This document shows, in pieces, positions 8,449-17,881 of a stretch of 64,000 nt of DNA. The position numbers were made by a program, and so were the translations under genes. Under the pieces are notes generated by a model. That model was not told where the DNA came from and searched no databases. It saw only the letters and a list, made by a program, of their open reading frames with translations. Numbering within the stretch: the stretch's first letter is position 1; every line of letters begins with the position of its first letter. The DNA lies in the IMG/VR virus record IMGVR_UViG_3300028115_000004, positions 1-64,000 of that record, one strand, 5' to 3'. This DNA is from a virus.

Positions 8449-8474
8449 GTATTCACTTAACACTGGAACTGGGA

Positions 8475-8834
8475 ATGGCGACTTACGAAGAACTACTCAT
8501 AGATCAAGGCGCAGACGTTGCGATTGAGATCGAACTGGTTGAACAGGACGGGTCTAAGAAAGACCTGACTGGATTTTCTGCTGCCGCAAAAATGAAAAGA
8601 AGTTTCAACTCCACGGACAGTGATGAGATCGTAGATTTCACCGCTGTCATTGGCGATCCTGCTGCGGCCGGAGTTGTTGTCCTCTCCCTCACAAACACCC
8701 AAACCGATGCGCTGAATACTCGTGGAAGATATTTTTATGATGCAGAGATTTCTTTCCAAGACTCCGATGGTAATACTATTATCGAAAGAGTACTGGAAGG
8801 CAAAGTAAAAGTATCACCTTCTGTGACAAGGTAA
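8475..8834 (+). CDS. Small beta-rich virion-associated protein
   Basis: 119 residues. It begins MATYEELLIDQGADVAIEI and continues with alternating beta-type segments (VVLSLTNTQTDAL, GRYFYDAEIS, ERVLEGKVKVSPSVTR). This resembles the small immunoglobulin-like baseplate or fibre-attachment proteins (BppU N-terminal type) of tailed phages. That likeness is of pattern only. A consensus late promoter lies 37 bases upstream and the gene is followed after 4 bases by another fibre-type gene, so a structural role is likely. Confidence 0.6.
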   Translation: MATYEELLIDQGADVAIEIELVEQDGSKKDLTGFSAAAKMKRSFNSTDSDEIVDFTAVIGDPAAAGVVVLSLTNTQTDALNTRGRYFYDAEISFQDSDGNTIIERVLEGKVKVSPSVTR

Positions 8835-8838
8835 ACAG

Positions 8839-9183
8839 ATGGCCATTCAAGTACAGAACGTATCACAGAAGCGGGTCTCAATTGTAAAACGTGTTACGGT
8901 TGGTAAACCTGTACGCAAGATTAATCCTGCCACAACGTCTATTGACAATTTGGCGGGAGTTGATACGTCCACAAAAGAGAATGGATATATTCTTGTTTAC
9001 AACTCTTCTACTGAAAAGTGGGAAGCCGTTGATAACCAAGCAGCTACCAATCTTGGTGGTATTAATGATGTTGAAGTGAGCACACGTGTGGATGGAAGTA
9101 TTCTCGTTTATAATGAAACTACTGAACAATGGGAATCAAAAATAGAACTAGAGAAACAAACAATTAACGGAGGCCAATACTGA
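8839..9183 (+). CDS. Fibre-associated protein with a duplicated ILVYN motif
   Basis: 114 residues. Two copies of a 25-30 residue unit are visible: ENGYILVYNSSTEKWEAVD and VDGSILVYNETTEQWESKI. Such ILVYN...W units are common in tail fibres of marine T4-like phages. No catalytic motif is seen. The gene overlaps the start of the next fibre gene (ATGATG region at 9180-9185), which suggests translational coupling and assembly into the same structure. Confidence 0.65.
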   Translation: MAIQVQNVSQKRVSIVKRVTVGKPVRKINPATTSIDNLAGVDTSTKENGYILVYNSSTEKWEAVDNQAATNLGGINDVEVSTRVDGSILVYNETTEQWESKIELEKQTINGGQY

Positions 9184-11195
9184 TGGCATCAATTATTAGA
9201 ATCAAACGAAGTGGGGTATCGGGCAATCCCACAACGCTAGCTCAGGGCGAGTTAGCGTATTCCTATTATAATGGTGCCGGCGGCGACAGACTCTACGTAG
9301 GTACTGGAATAGAAACCGCAGGAGATGCGGTAAATCATACAGTAATCGGTGGTAAATATTACGTCGATCTGTTGGGAGGACAGGGTGTTGCCCCATTCGG
9401 TACACTCACTGCAAACACCGCCCTAATTGCAGACTCCAACTCTAAGTTAGATCACTTAATCGTAGATAATATTGACCTGAATGGCAATACGATTTCCTCA
9501 ACAACTGCCAGTTTGGTACTCGCCCCGTCCAACGGAGTAGTTTCGGTTAATGGTTCTCGTATTGCGACTGTTGCAACGCCCATTGCAGACAGTGATGCGG
9601 TCAACAAACTCTACGTCGATACTCAGATTAGTAATGTAACATTTACTATTTCGGATGATGCGGCTGACTCGGACGAATTCTCTTCCGTTTCTGGTACTCT
9701 TAGATTTGCTGGTGGTACTGGTCTTACTTCTACAGTAACAGACGATACCGTAACATATGACATTGATGCAACTGGTGTGGCTGCAGGAACCTATGGTTCT
9801 ACAACTCAGATTCCGGTCTTCACGGTAAATGCACAAGGTCAACTTGATAGTGCGGGAACTGTACCTGTCGCAACAACTCTGACAATAAACTCCAGTCCTA
9901 TCAGCATCCTCGACTCGGATATCACCTTTGCAGCCACTGGTAACATCACTCTTGATGTCAATGAAGACACCAATACATTTACATTCAACCTAAGAAATGC
10001 AAGTACAGACAGTCATGGTGCTGCGTACTTCGAAGCCGATGACTTTGATGTTGTCTCTGGTTTCGTATCTTTGGAAGACACTGTTGTCAAAGGTGTAACT
10101 GCTGACACAGGAAGTGCAACTCCCGCTACTCATGACTTTACCATTGCGGGTACTTCGGCACAAGGGATCAATACTTCCGGTTCTGGTTCTACAATCACAA
10201 TCACCGCTGCAGACGCTGACTCTGATCAAAAGGGTGTTGCATCGTTCCGATCTGGTGACTTTGTTGCGACATCTGGTGATATCGAACTTGTGGACGAGGT
10301 ACTCAAGTCTCTACAGACAGACGATGGTACTGTAACACCTACTGGGCATTCTATCGCCATCTTCGGTGGAGAGGGAATCAATGTAACCCACTCCGGTGCG
10401 GTTATTACGGTTGCTGGTGAAGACGCTGATTCTGATAACAAGGGTGTTGCATCGTTTAACTCAAACGATTTCACAGTAACTAACGGTGATGTTGTTATTG
10501 CATCTGGTGGTGTGGATAACGCACAACTTGCCAATTCTACTGTAGTTGTCGGTAGCACAACCGTAAACCTTGGTGACACAATCACCGATGTTGTTGGTCT
10601 TACTTCTCTTGAAGTTGATAATATTCAGATCGACGGTAACACAATTAGTACTACCGATGTTAACGGCATCATGTATATTGATCCGAACCCTGTTGGGGAT
10701 TCGGGTGATTTGGTTATCCTTGGTAACCTCACGGTTCAGGGAACCACAACCACGATCAACTCGACTGAGTTGTCGGTCAATGATCTCAACATCACTCTTG
10801 CGGACAGTGCTGCAAATGCGGCCGCTGCAGATGGTGCGGGTATCACGGTTGCGGGTGCAAATGCGACTATCACATATGCAGCTGCTGGTGACGAATGGCA
10901 ATTTAACAAACCCCTCGACGTTACAGGTGCGATCACTGCATCGGGTAATGTTGAAGCAGGTTCTCTCACAATCAACGGTGTCACATTTGAACAACTGGTT
11001 GATAGTGAGGTTGCAAACCTTCTTACTGCGGGTGAGGGTATTGACCTCACATACAATGACGGTTCAAATGAACTGACCATTGCCGCAGAACTCGCCACGG
11101 TAACTAACCCTGGCGTGGCCTCCTTCGATTCGGATCAATTCACTGTAACATCTGGTGCGGTGACTGTATCTGAACTTGATGGTGGAACATACTAA
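9183..11195 (+). CDS. Tail fibre protein with four-fold ASF.S.DF modules (670 aa)
   Basis: The N-terminus IIRIKRSGVSGNPTTLAQGEL...DRLYVGTG is the small attachment domain found at the start of many phage fibre and adhesin proteins. The centre has repeated modules with landmarks GAAYFEADDFDVVSG, GVASFRSGDFVATSG, GVASFNSNDFTVTNG and GVASFDSDQFTVTSG, each separated by beta-rich spacers. Composition (Thr, Ser, Gly, Val, Asp; no Cys) fits an extended beta-fibre. It ends in a module, without a clear receptor-binding tip. The next gene starts with the same attachment domain, so these may be alternative or stacked fibres. Confidence 0.8.
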   Translation: MASIIRIKRSGVSGNPTTLAQGELAYSYYNGAGGDRLYVGTGIETAGDAVNHTVIGGKYYVDLLGGQGVAPFGTLTANTALIADSNSKLDHLIVDNIDLNGNTISSTTASLVLAPSNGVVSVNGSRIATVATPIADSDAVNKLYVDTQISNVTFTISDDAADSDEFSSVSGTLRFAGGTGLTSTVTDDTVTYDIDATGVAAGTYGSTTQIPVFTVNAQGQLDSAGTVPVATTLTINSSPISILDSDITFAATGNITLDVNEDTNTFTFNLRNASTDSHGAAYFEADDFDVVSGFVSLEDTVVKGVTADTGSATPATHDFTIAGTSAQGINTSGSGSTITITAADADSDQKGVASFRSGDFVATSGDIELVDEVLKSLQTDDGTVTPTGHSIAIFGGEGINVTHSGAVITVAGEDADSDNKGVASFNSNDFTVTNGDVVIASGGVDNAQLANSTVVVGSTTVNLGDTITDVVGLTSLEVDNIQIDGNTISTTDVNGIMYIDPNPVGDSGDLVILGNLTVQGTTTTINSTELSVNDLNITLADSAANAAAADGAGITVAGANATITYAAAGDEWQFNKPLDVTGAITASGNVEAGSLTINGVTFEQLVDSEVANLLTAGEGIDLTYNDGSNELTIAAELATVTNPGVASFDSDQFTVTSGAVTVSELDGGTY

Positions 11196-11208
11196 AATAA
11201 GTATTGAA

Positions 11209-11243
11209 GTCCCTCGAAAGGGGGACAACCCTTATATAAGGGT
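11209..11243 (+). promoter_or_regulatory. Two tandem stem-loops between fibre genes
   Basis: First stem: GTCCCTC (11209-11215), GAAA tetraloop, GGGGGAC (11220-11226), with one G-T pair. Second: the 16-base perfect palindrome ACCCTTATATAAGGGT at 11228-11243. No T-run follows, so it is not a classical terminator. It may be an RNA processing or stability element; TATATAAG inside the palindrome could also be a weak late promoter for the next gene. Confidence 0.5.
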
Positions 11244-11277
11244 GTAATTAATCCAATATTGGACTAGAGGATGACAA

Positions 11278-12645
11278 ATGTCAAACACATTATTTCGGCT
11301 TAAAAGAAGTTCTGTAGCCGGAAAGATACCGACAGTTGACCAACTAGAACTTGGTGAAGTTGCGATCAACACTTATGATGGACTTATGTTCATCAAAAAG
11401 AATGTTGACGGTACGGAATCGATTGTACAGATTGGTGAAGACACTGTAGAAGCTGCGGGATACGACGAATATTATTTCAGCGCAGACAGTGGCCAGACGG
11501 TATTTACCGGAAACGATTTTGACGGGGACACATTAGGATATTCCCCTGTACGTAGTAATGTCTATCTGAATGGTATTCTACTTGATTCAGACAAGGACTA
11601 TACTGGAACTGACGGATCGACAATAACACTTACCACGGGTGCGGACTCGGGTGACGTTATTCAGGTTCAGGCCTACACTTCCTCTCTCCAAATTGCGGAA
11701 TACAATTACACCTGTAGTGCAGCACAAACAACGTTTAGTGGTCTTGACGACAACAACAGATCACTTAACTATGCTGTGGATTATCTTGAAATATATCTGA
11801 ACGGTGTACTTCTTGATCCTAAAGTTGACTACACTGCGACTAGTGGGTCATCGGTTGTACTGACAGTACCCGCTGCCCTTAACGACTTTGTACAAATTTT
11901 CGTACTGCCTGAATTTAAGGCAGCTGCAACAAACTATCAAGCGTATCATTTTAGTTTCGTAGATAGTGGTGGTAAGACACAACTCGTTGGAAACGACAGT
12001 GACGAAAACCTACTCACATATTCTGTAGGTTCGTTAAAAGTATTCAACAACGGTGTATTGATGAGTCCGGATACGGACTACTCTGCCATCGACGGTGTTA
12101 GTGTTAACTTTACGGCTGGTCTGGATTCTTCTGATAAAGTAGAGATTCAGGCATACGCACAGAGTGCGGAAAGACCTTCTTACGAAGACGTGAAGGTCAC
12201 TGCAGGTATTTACGTTGGAGGAACTTCTAACGAATACCTGATCAAAGAATATAGAAACACTACCTTCACTCCCGTTATCGAAGGAACAACGACTGCGGGA
12301 ACTGCGACATATAGTGCACAGGTAGGTAGATATACAAGAATGGGTAACGTTGTCAACTTTACCCTACAACTCGTATGGAGTGGACATACGGGTACAGGTG
12401 ATTTGATTGTTACGGGACTTCCCGTGGCTTCTCTTGATGAGACTGGATTGGAGTATACTTTCTCAGTATCCTCAAACGGTCAATTGACTTATACAGATGG
12501 TGACACCTTATTGTCTAGAATGGAAAAGAATTCCACACAAATTATTCTTCAGACAGAAGATGGGGCAGGGAACTATACTGCTGTTGGAATGGCGTCAAAT
12601 AGTTCTGGTAGAGTTTTGATTACTGGTCAATACTTCATTGCCTAA
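11278..12645 (+). CDS. Tail fibre protein with three 75-residue modules (455 aa)
   Basis: N-terminal attachment domain (NTLFRLKRSSVAGKIPTVDQ, LELGEVAINTYDGLMFIKK) is related to that of the preceding fibre. Three modules follow at about residues 63-300, each with the pattern YxF...T.FxGxD, YLNGxLLD and DYTxxxGSxxxL (third copy VFNNGVLMSPDTDY). A C-terminal domain (TTAGTATYSAQVGRYTRMGN, then beta strands to the end) is of the type placed at fibre tips. Role: adhesion, inferred. The ATG is preceded by AGAGGATGACAA. Confidence 0.8.
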   Translation: MSNTLFRLKRSSVAGKIPTVDQLELGEVAINTYDGLMFIKKNVDGTESIVQIGEDTVEAAGYDEYYFSADSGQTVFTGNDFDGDTLGYSPVRSNVYLNGILLDSDKDYTGTDGSTITLTTGADSGDVIQVQAYTSSLQIAEYNYTCSAAQTTFSGLDDNNRSLNYAVDYLEIYLNGVLLDPKVDYTATSGSSVVLTVPAALNDFVQIFVLPEFKAAATNYQAYHFSFVDSGGKTQLVGNDSDENLLTYSVGSLKVFNNGVLMSPDTDYSAIDGVSVNFTAGLDSSDKVEIQAYAQSAERPSYEDVKVTAGIYVGGTSNEYLIKEYRNTTFTPVIEGTTTAGTATYSAQVGRYTRMGNVVNFTLQLVWSGHTGTGDLIVTGLPVASLDETGLEYTFSVSSNGQLTYTDGDTLLSRMEKNSTQIILQTEDGAGNYTAVGMASNSSGRVLITGQYFIA

Positions 12646-12649
12646 ATTG

Positions 12650-12657
12650 TATAAATA
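12650..12657 (+). promoter_or_regulatory. Late promoter TATAAATA
   Basis: Exact match to the T4 late promoter octamer, starting 5 bases after the preceding stop and 57 bases ahead of the large fibre gene at 12707. Likely read by host polymerase with gp55. Confidence 0.75.
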
Positions 12658-12706
12658 AGAGAGAACACGCTTGGCGTGAAAACGAGGAAAATAAAGGGAA
12701 CGTCTA

Positions 12707-15700
12707 ATGGCACAATCAAAAGCTAGATATCTGTCCAGTCTGTTGACAGCTTCTGGTTTCGTAAGAGACGATAGGTCACAATTAGCAGGTTCGGATGGTT
12801 TACTTGATTCACCGTCATTGCCTGCTATCTCCAACGCTATGTTGGTGCATACGGGTATCACAATTAATGATTATACCGTATCTTTGGGTGACAGTCAAGA
12901 CCTTACGACCGGAGACATCGCAGAACACGTAAATCTGTATTACACTACCGCACGGGCGGATAGTGATGCAAAGAATGCGATCAGTGGTGGCACTGGTCTC
13001 ACATATAACTCCACAACTGGTGTTATCGATATTACCAATACCGGAGTGGCCTCTGGTACGTATGGCAGTGCATCTCAAGTTCCCGTTTTCACTGTTAACG
13101 CACAAGGTCAGATCGATAGTATTGGTGTTGTAAATGTTGCCGGTGTAGACTCTTTTGGGTATAATAACGGTACAGGTGAGATGTCCATCGCCACTGCGGA
13201 TGGTGGTAACTTCACTGCAACCATAACTCTTAACCCCTTCACGTCTACTGATCTTGTTGAAGGTACAAACCTATACTACACGCAAAACAGAGTCGATTCC
13301 TCGTTCGACGCACGTCTTGCTACGAAAACAACAGACAATGTAACAGAAGGTACAAACAACCTTTACTGGACAAATGCACGATTTGACAGTTCTCTTGCGG
13401 GTGCATCTACAACTGATTTGAGTGAGGGCGAAAACCTCTATTACACTCAGGTAAGATTCGACTCTGCATTTGGTGATAAGACTACGGACGGTCTGACAGA
13501 AGGTTCTACTAATCGGTACTTTACAACTGCAAGAGTTCGTTCTTCTATCAGTGCAAGTGGAGACATCAATTACGACTCCGCTACGGGTGTAATCTCACTC
13601 ACAGTTGAGAACGTCTACAACAAGGCAAGTTTCGATTCCGACTTTAATGTCGCAATGGACTCTGCAACGACAAGTGATCTTGCAGAAGGATCAAACCTTT
13701 ATTACACGGACACACGTGCACGTAACGCCATTGGTCTTCAGGATCAAGGTGGTGACGGATCGTTAACATACGACTCTGCATCTGGTAGATTCTCGTACAC
13801 AGGCCCCTCTGCGACAGAGGCAAGGGCACACTTCTCTGCCGGTACTGGACTAACATTCAATTCTGGTGAGTTCTCTATTACAAACACAGGAGTCGCCGCA
13901 GGAACATACGGTTCTGCATCTCTGGTTCCTGTTGTTACCATCAATGCACAGGGTCAAGTAGACTCCATCGGAACAGTAAGTGTTGCGGGTGTCTCTAGTA
14001 TCAACTTTGACTCTGCGAATGGTAACTTCACGATTAACACCGCTGATGGTGGTGTATACGTTGAGACCATTACACTTGATCCTTACACAACGACAGACCT
14101 CACAGAAGGTACTAACCTTTACTATACACAAGCAAGGTTTGATACTGCATTTACTGGTAAGTCAACTACTGACCTTTCTGAAGGTAACAACTTATACTAC
14201 ACCACAGCACGTGCGGATAGTGATGCGAAAAACGCCATCTCCGTTGCTGATTCTGGTGGTGATGGTTCGTTGTCCTATAATGCAGGCACAGGTACAATCA
14301 CGTATACAGGGCCTTCTGCAACTGAAGTCCGTGCTCACTTCTCGGGTGGTACGGGTGTCACAATCACAAATGGCGTGGTTGCTGTTGGACAGTCAGTAGG
14401 TACAACCGATGACGTAACATTCGGTAAGGTCACTGCGGACTCTGCGGTTCTTGATGGTATCAACTTTAATGTTCTAACATCAAGACATTCAAATGCTGCT
14501 GGAACATTGTATTTTGACTCTGATCACCAAAAGGGTCTATCACTTGTTCTTGATACACAGAACAATCCAAACCCTGACGTAACTCTTAATATTGGACAAG
14601 AGATATTCCTCTATGTCCATAACTTAACTGGTGCTCAGATTGACAATGGTGATGCGGTATATATTTCGGGAACTGCACACGGTAAACACCCCCAAGTATC
14701 TCTTGCACGTGCAAATGCTTCTGCAACAGGACAACCTAGTGGTCTTGCGACTATGGACATTCCTGATGGTGCTCACGGTTGGGTAACAAGATACGGTATT
14801 GTCCGTGATGTAAACACTGGTAGTTTTGCTGCTGGTTCTACACTATATCTTTCCGCTGATTCCGCAGGTAAGTGGACATCAACCGAAGTTACTGTAGATA
14901 CTGGATATCCTTTCCATATTGGTCAGGTTCTGACTTCTGACTCTAGTGTTGGTACAATCCTTGTAGACGGATTCAGTGAACACTACGAATATCTACGTAT
15001 TGAAGATAGATTAAAAGTCTCAGGTAGACTTGAAGCTGACTCTGCGTCACTTCTGAATGTTCAATTTAATACTACACTGTTTGATTCACATCAACCGTAT
15101 AGTGAAGGTCTATTATACTACGATAACAAACATAAGACTCTAAACTATAATGATGATATCACTGGTATGGTTCACGAGGTTGGTACTCAAGAACACCAAC
15201 GTGTATTCAACAATACGGGTTCTTTGATCAGAAAAGGACAACCGTTATATTTCAGTGGTAACTATACATCCGGAAATCTTAATGTTCCGACTGTCGATCT
15301 CGCTGATGCGACAGATGTAAACGCTTATAACGCACAGGGTATTGCTGCACAGGACATTGCAGATAACTCCTACGGACACTGTTTGATCTCTGGACAACTT
15401 ACTAATGTAAACACATCCGGTCTATCAGATGGATCAAACTTCTTCGTGGGTCTTGGGCCTGGATTGACTCAAAACTCATCTCCGGTTTACCCCAACTTCC
15501 CAATGTGTTTGGGTTGGGTTGTGCAGTCTGGTGACTCTGACACTGGTATCCTGTTGGTCAATCAACAGAACCACTCTGTTAACAGTTTCCGTGTAACATC
15601 TTCTGCACACATTGGTACAAACCTACAGGTTGACGGTAACCTTACAGTATTGGGTTCTCAGACCACAGTAGGTACGTCTAACGTAACTCAGGGTGCACCT

Positions 15701-17101
15701 TTCTATCGTCTCAACGAAGGTGATGCGATTGGTGAGGCCAACACAGTATTTACAGGAACGGGTCTTGATGACGCATTCTTCGCTGGTCACTTCACTGGTA
15801 CTACTGCACAGACTTACTATGTCCGAATCGACGGTGTAGGAACTGGGCCTGGCGGTGTTGACACCTTTGAGGTTGCACTTAGTGACGATAGTGCGTTTGC
15901 ATCTCCGGTACTCACTAAAGAACCGATCACGGGTGAAGAGCAACTTATCCACTCTACCGATAATATTTCGGTTGACTTTGGTGCAACTACGGGTCACGAT
16001 AGTGGTGACAGATGGTCTGGTACTGCTGCTCCTGTAAACATTGACACTGGTTTCTTCACAAACCGAAACACTGGTACAAGTGGTGTTGGTTATACTCATA
16101 TGGGTATATTCTTCGATGTCACCGATGAGAAGTGGAAACTTCTTGATGCATATGACTCGACGCCCACTGGTTCAATCAACATGGCAGATTCTTCTGTCAG
16201 TCTCGCAACTTTGGTGGCGGGTGCGTTTGAGGGTAACTTAACTGGTGACTTAACAGGTAATGCGGATACCGCAACAGCCCTTGCAAATGGTAGAAACTTC
16301 TCTATCACGGGTGATGTGATCGCAAACGTTATCTCGTTCGATGGTACGGGTAACGTTGCACTTTCTGCTGCAATTGCTGCGGGATCGATTGTCAACGCAG
16401 ACATCAACGCAACAGCAAACATTACAGACACCAAACTCGCAACGATCTCGACTGCGGGTAAAGTACAGAACTCTGCAACGACTGCAACCGATGCGAACAC
16501 AGGTTCTACAATTGTCGAAAGGGATGCATCTGGTAACTTCGCTGCGGGTACGATTACTGCTGCTCTAACGGGTAACGTAACTGGTAATGTGACAGGTGAT
16601 GTGACAGGTGATGTCACAGGTACAGTTAGCAGCATTGCCAACCACAGTACGACTGACCTTAGTGAAGGTACTAATCTCTACTACACAACTTCACGTGCAG
16701 ACAGTGACTTTGATATCAGACTTGCAATCAAGTCTACAACAAATCTGTCTGAAGGTTCGAACCTGTATTACACTACTGCGAGAGTAAATACTGACTTTGA
16801 CACTAGACTTGCAACTAAGTCTACCACAAACTTGAGTGAAGGTACTAACCTTTACTACACAACTGCACGTGCGGACTCCGATGCGAAGAATGCAATCAGT
16901 GTAAGTGGTGACCTTGGTTACAATGCTGGAACGGGTGTGATCTCCTTTAGTGAGACATACTCGACTGCAACCGAACTGTTGACTGCAATCAAGACTGTGG
17001 ATGGTGCAACCTCTGGATTGGATGCTGACCTCCTTGACGGTCAACACGGTTCTTACTACAGAATCAACGTGTACAACTCTGCGGGCGTCTTGCAGAACTA
17101 A
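12707..17101 (+). CDS. Large tail fibre protein with LSEGTNLYYT repeats (1464 aa)
   Basis: Repeated units of the form TTDLSEGTNLYYTTARADSD occur at both ends (about residues 60-560 and 1310-1420), the hallmark of long fibres in marine T4-like phages. They are separated by GVASGTYGSASQVPVFTVNAQGQIDS units. A central region (about residues 620-760, with GQEIFLYVHNLTGAQIDNGD) and a second copy (about 825-950) look like shaft beta domains. A GNLTGDLTGNADTATALANG block (about 1170-1200) and NVTGNVTGDVTGDVTG (about 1288-1303) resemble fibre linkers. The C-terminus LLDGQHGSYY is typical of fibres that continue in a partner protein. A late promoter lies 57 bases upstream. Confidence 0.85.
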   Translation: MAQSKARYLSSLLTASGFVRDDRSQLAGSDGLLDSPSLPAISNAMLVHTGITINDYTVSLGDSQDLTTGDIAEHVNLYYTTARADSDAKNAISGGTGLTYNSTTGVIDITNTGVASGTYGSASQVPVFTVNAQGQIDSIGVVNVAGVDSFGYNNGTGEMSIATADGGNFTATITLNPFTSTDLVEGTNLYYTQNRVDSSFDARLATKTTDNVTEGTNNLYWTNARFDSSLAGASTTDLSEGENLYYTQVRFDSAFGDKTTDGLTEGSTNRYFTTARVRSSISASGDINYDSATGVISLTVENVYNKASFDSDFNVAMDSATTSDLAEGSNLYYTDTRARNAIGLQDQGGDGSLTYDSASGRFSYTGPSATEARAHFSAGTGLTFNSGEFSITNTGVAAGTYGSASLVPVVTINAQGQVDSIGTVSVAGVSSINFDSANGNFTINTADGGVYVETITLDPYTTTDLTEGTNLYYTQARFDTAFTGKSTTDLSEGNNLYYTTARADSDAKNAISVADSGGDGSLSYNAGTGTITYTGPSATEVRAHFSGGTGVTITNGVVAVGQSVGTTDDVTFGKVTADSAVLDGINFNVLTSRHSNAAGTLYFDSDHQKGLSLVLDTQNNPNPDVTLNIGQEIFLYVHNLTGAQIDNGDAVYISGTAHGKHPQVSLARANASATGQPSGLATMDIPDGAHGWVTRYGIVRDVNTGSFAAGSTLYLSADSAGKWTSTEVTVDTGYPFHIGQVLTSDSSVGTILVDGFSEHYEYLRIEDRLKVSGRLEADSASLLNVQFNTTLFDSHQPYSEGLLYYDNKHKTLNYNDDITGMVHEVGTQEHQRVFNNTGSLIRKGQPLYFSGNYTSGNLNVPTVDLADATDVNAYNAQGIAAQDIADNSYGHCLISGQLTNVNTSGLSDGSNFFVGLGPGLTQNSSPVYPNFPMCLGWVVQSGDSDTGILLVNQQNHSVNSFRVTSSAHIGTNLQVDGNLTVLGSQTTVGTSNVTQGAPFYRLNEGDAIGEANTVFTGTGLDDAFFAGHFTGTTAQTYYVRIDGVGTGPGGVDTFEVALSDDSAFASPVLTKEPITGEEQLIHSTDNISVDFGATTGHDSGDRWSGTAAPVNIDTGFFTNRNTGTSGVGYTHMGIFFDVTDEKWKLLDAYDSTPTGSINMADSSVSLATLVAGAFEGNLTGDLTGNADTATALANGRNFSITGDVIANVISFDGTGNVALSAAIAAGSIVNADINATANITDTKLATISTAGKVQNSATTATDANTGSTIVERDASGNFAAGTITAALTGNVTGNVTGDVTGDVTGTVSSIANHSTTDLSEGTNLYYTTSRADSDFDIRLAIKSTTNLSEGSNLYYTTARVNTDFDTRLATKSTTNLSEGTNLYYTTARADSDAKNAISVSGDLGYNAGTGVISFSETYSTATELLTAIKTVDGATSGLDADLLDGQHGSYYRINVYNSAGVLQN

Positions 17102-17113
17102 AGGATAGGATAG

Positions 17114-17875
17114 ATGGCGATACCTAACACTAGAGATGAGTTTACAGACTACTGCTTACGTCGATTGGGACATCCGGTTATTGAAATTAATATTGATGAA
17201 GAACAACTGGAAGACAACATCGATGAGGCTCTGCAGTGGTTTCGTGAACACCATCCTGACGGATCACGTAGGTTTTACATCTCCCATCAATTATCAGCGG
17301 ATGATATATCGAACGGATATATCGATTTAGGTAACACGGATGTTACCACCGTTGTCCGCATGTTTCCGATCAACACTATATCGCAAACAACTAACTTCTT
17401 TGACATCAAATATCAAATGATGTTGAACGATATCACTGACCTAAATAACTACGCTGGTGATATTGCATATTACGAACAGATGCAACAACATCTCTCTTTG
17501 CTTGATATGAAACTAACAGGTATTCCTGAGATCACGTTTTCAAGACAAGAGAATCGTCTCTACTTCTATCTCAGTAATGAGAAGACAAGTGCGGGAGACT
17601 ATGTTGTCATTGAAGTGTATGGTATTAGAACTCCCACTTCTTCTGGTGCGGATTACAACTCACTCTGGAACCATGCGTTCCTAAAAGAGTATTGTACTGC
17701 CCTGATTAAGAAACAGTGGGGAACTAACCTACTCAAGTTTGATGGTATGCAACTTCCTGGCGGGGTGACGATCAATGGTAGACAAATCTATGAAGATGCC
17801 CAAACTGATCTTGAAAAGTTAATGCAGAAGTTTAGGGAAGAAGAGGATGTTGGGCCTGTCTTCTTCATAGGGTGA
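17114..17875 (+). CDS. 13: Neck protein gp13 (head completion)
   Basis: 253 residues. It starts IPNTRDEFTDYCLRRLGHPV and has EEQLEDNIDEALQWFREHH, the helix typical of T4 gp13. In T4, gp13 joins gp14 in a neck ring that caps the portal after packaging and accepts the tail. Order gp13-gp14-gp15 with gaps of 6 and -1 bases matches T4 and its marine relatives. No TATAAATA was found immediately upstream, so it may be read through from the fibre gene. Confidence 0.85.
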   Translation: MAIPNTRDEFTDYCLRRLGHPVIEINIDEEQLEDNIDEALQWFREHHPDGSRRFYISHQLSADDISNGYIDLGNTDVTTVVRMFPINTISQTTNFFDIKYQMMLNDITDLNNYAGDIAYYEQMQQHLSLLDMKLTGIPEITFSRQENRLYFYLSNEKTSAGDYVVIEVYGIRTPTSSGADYNSLWNHAFLKEYCTALIKKQWGTNLLKFDGMQLPGGVTINGRQIYEDAQTDLEKLMQKFREEEDVGPVFFIG

Positions 17876-17881
17876 TAGACA

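Noticed and set aside
10226-10994. Reverse-strand ORFs opposite the fibre gene
   Set aside because: Compositionally odd (Ser, Thr, Val or Cys, Arg rich), overlap a clearly coding gene, and lack ribosome sites.
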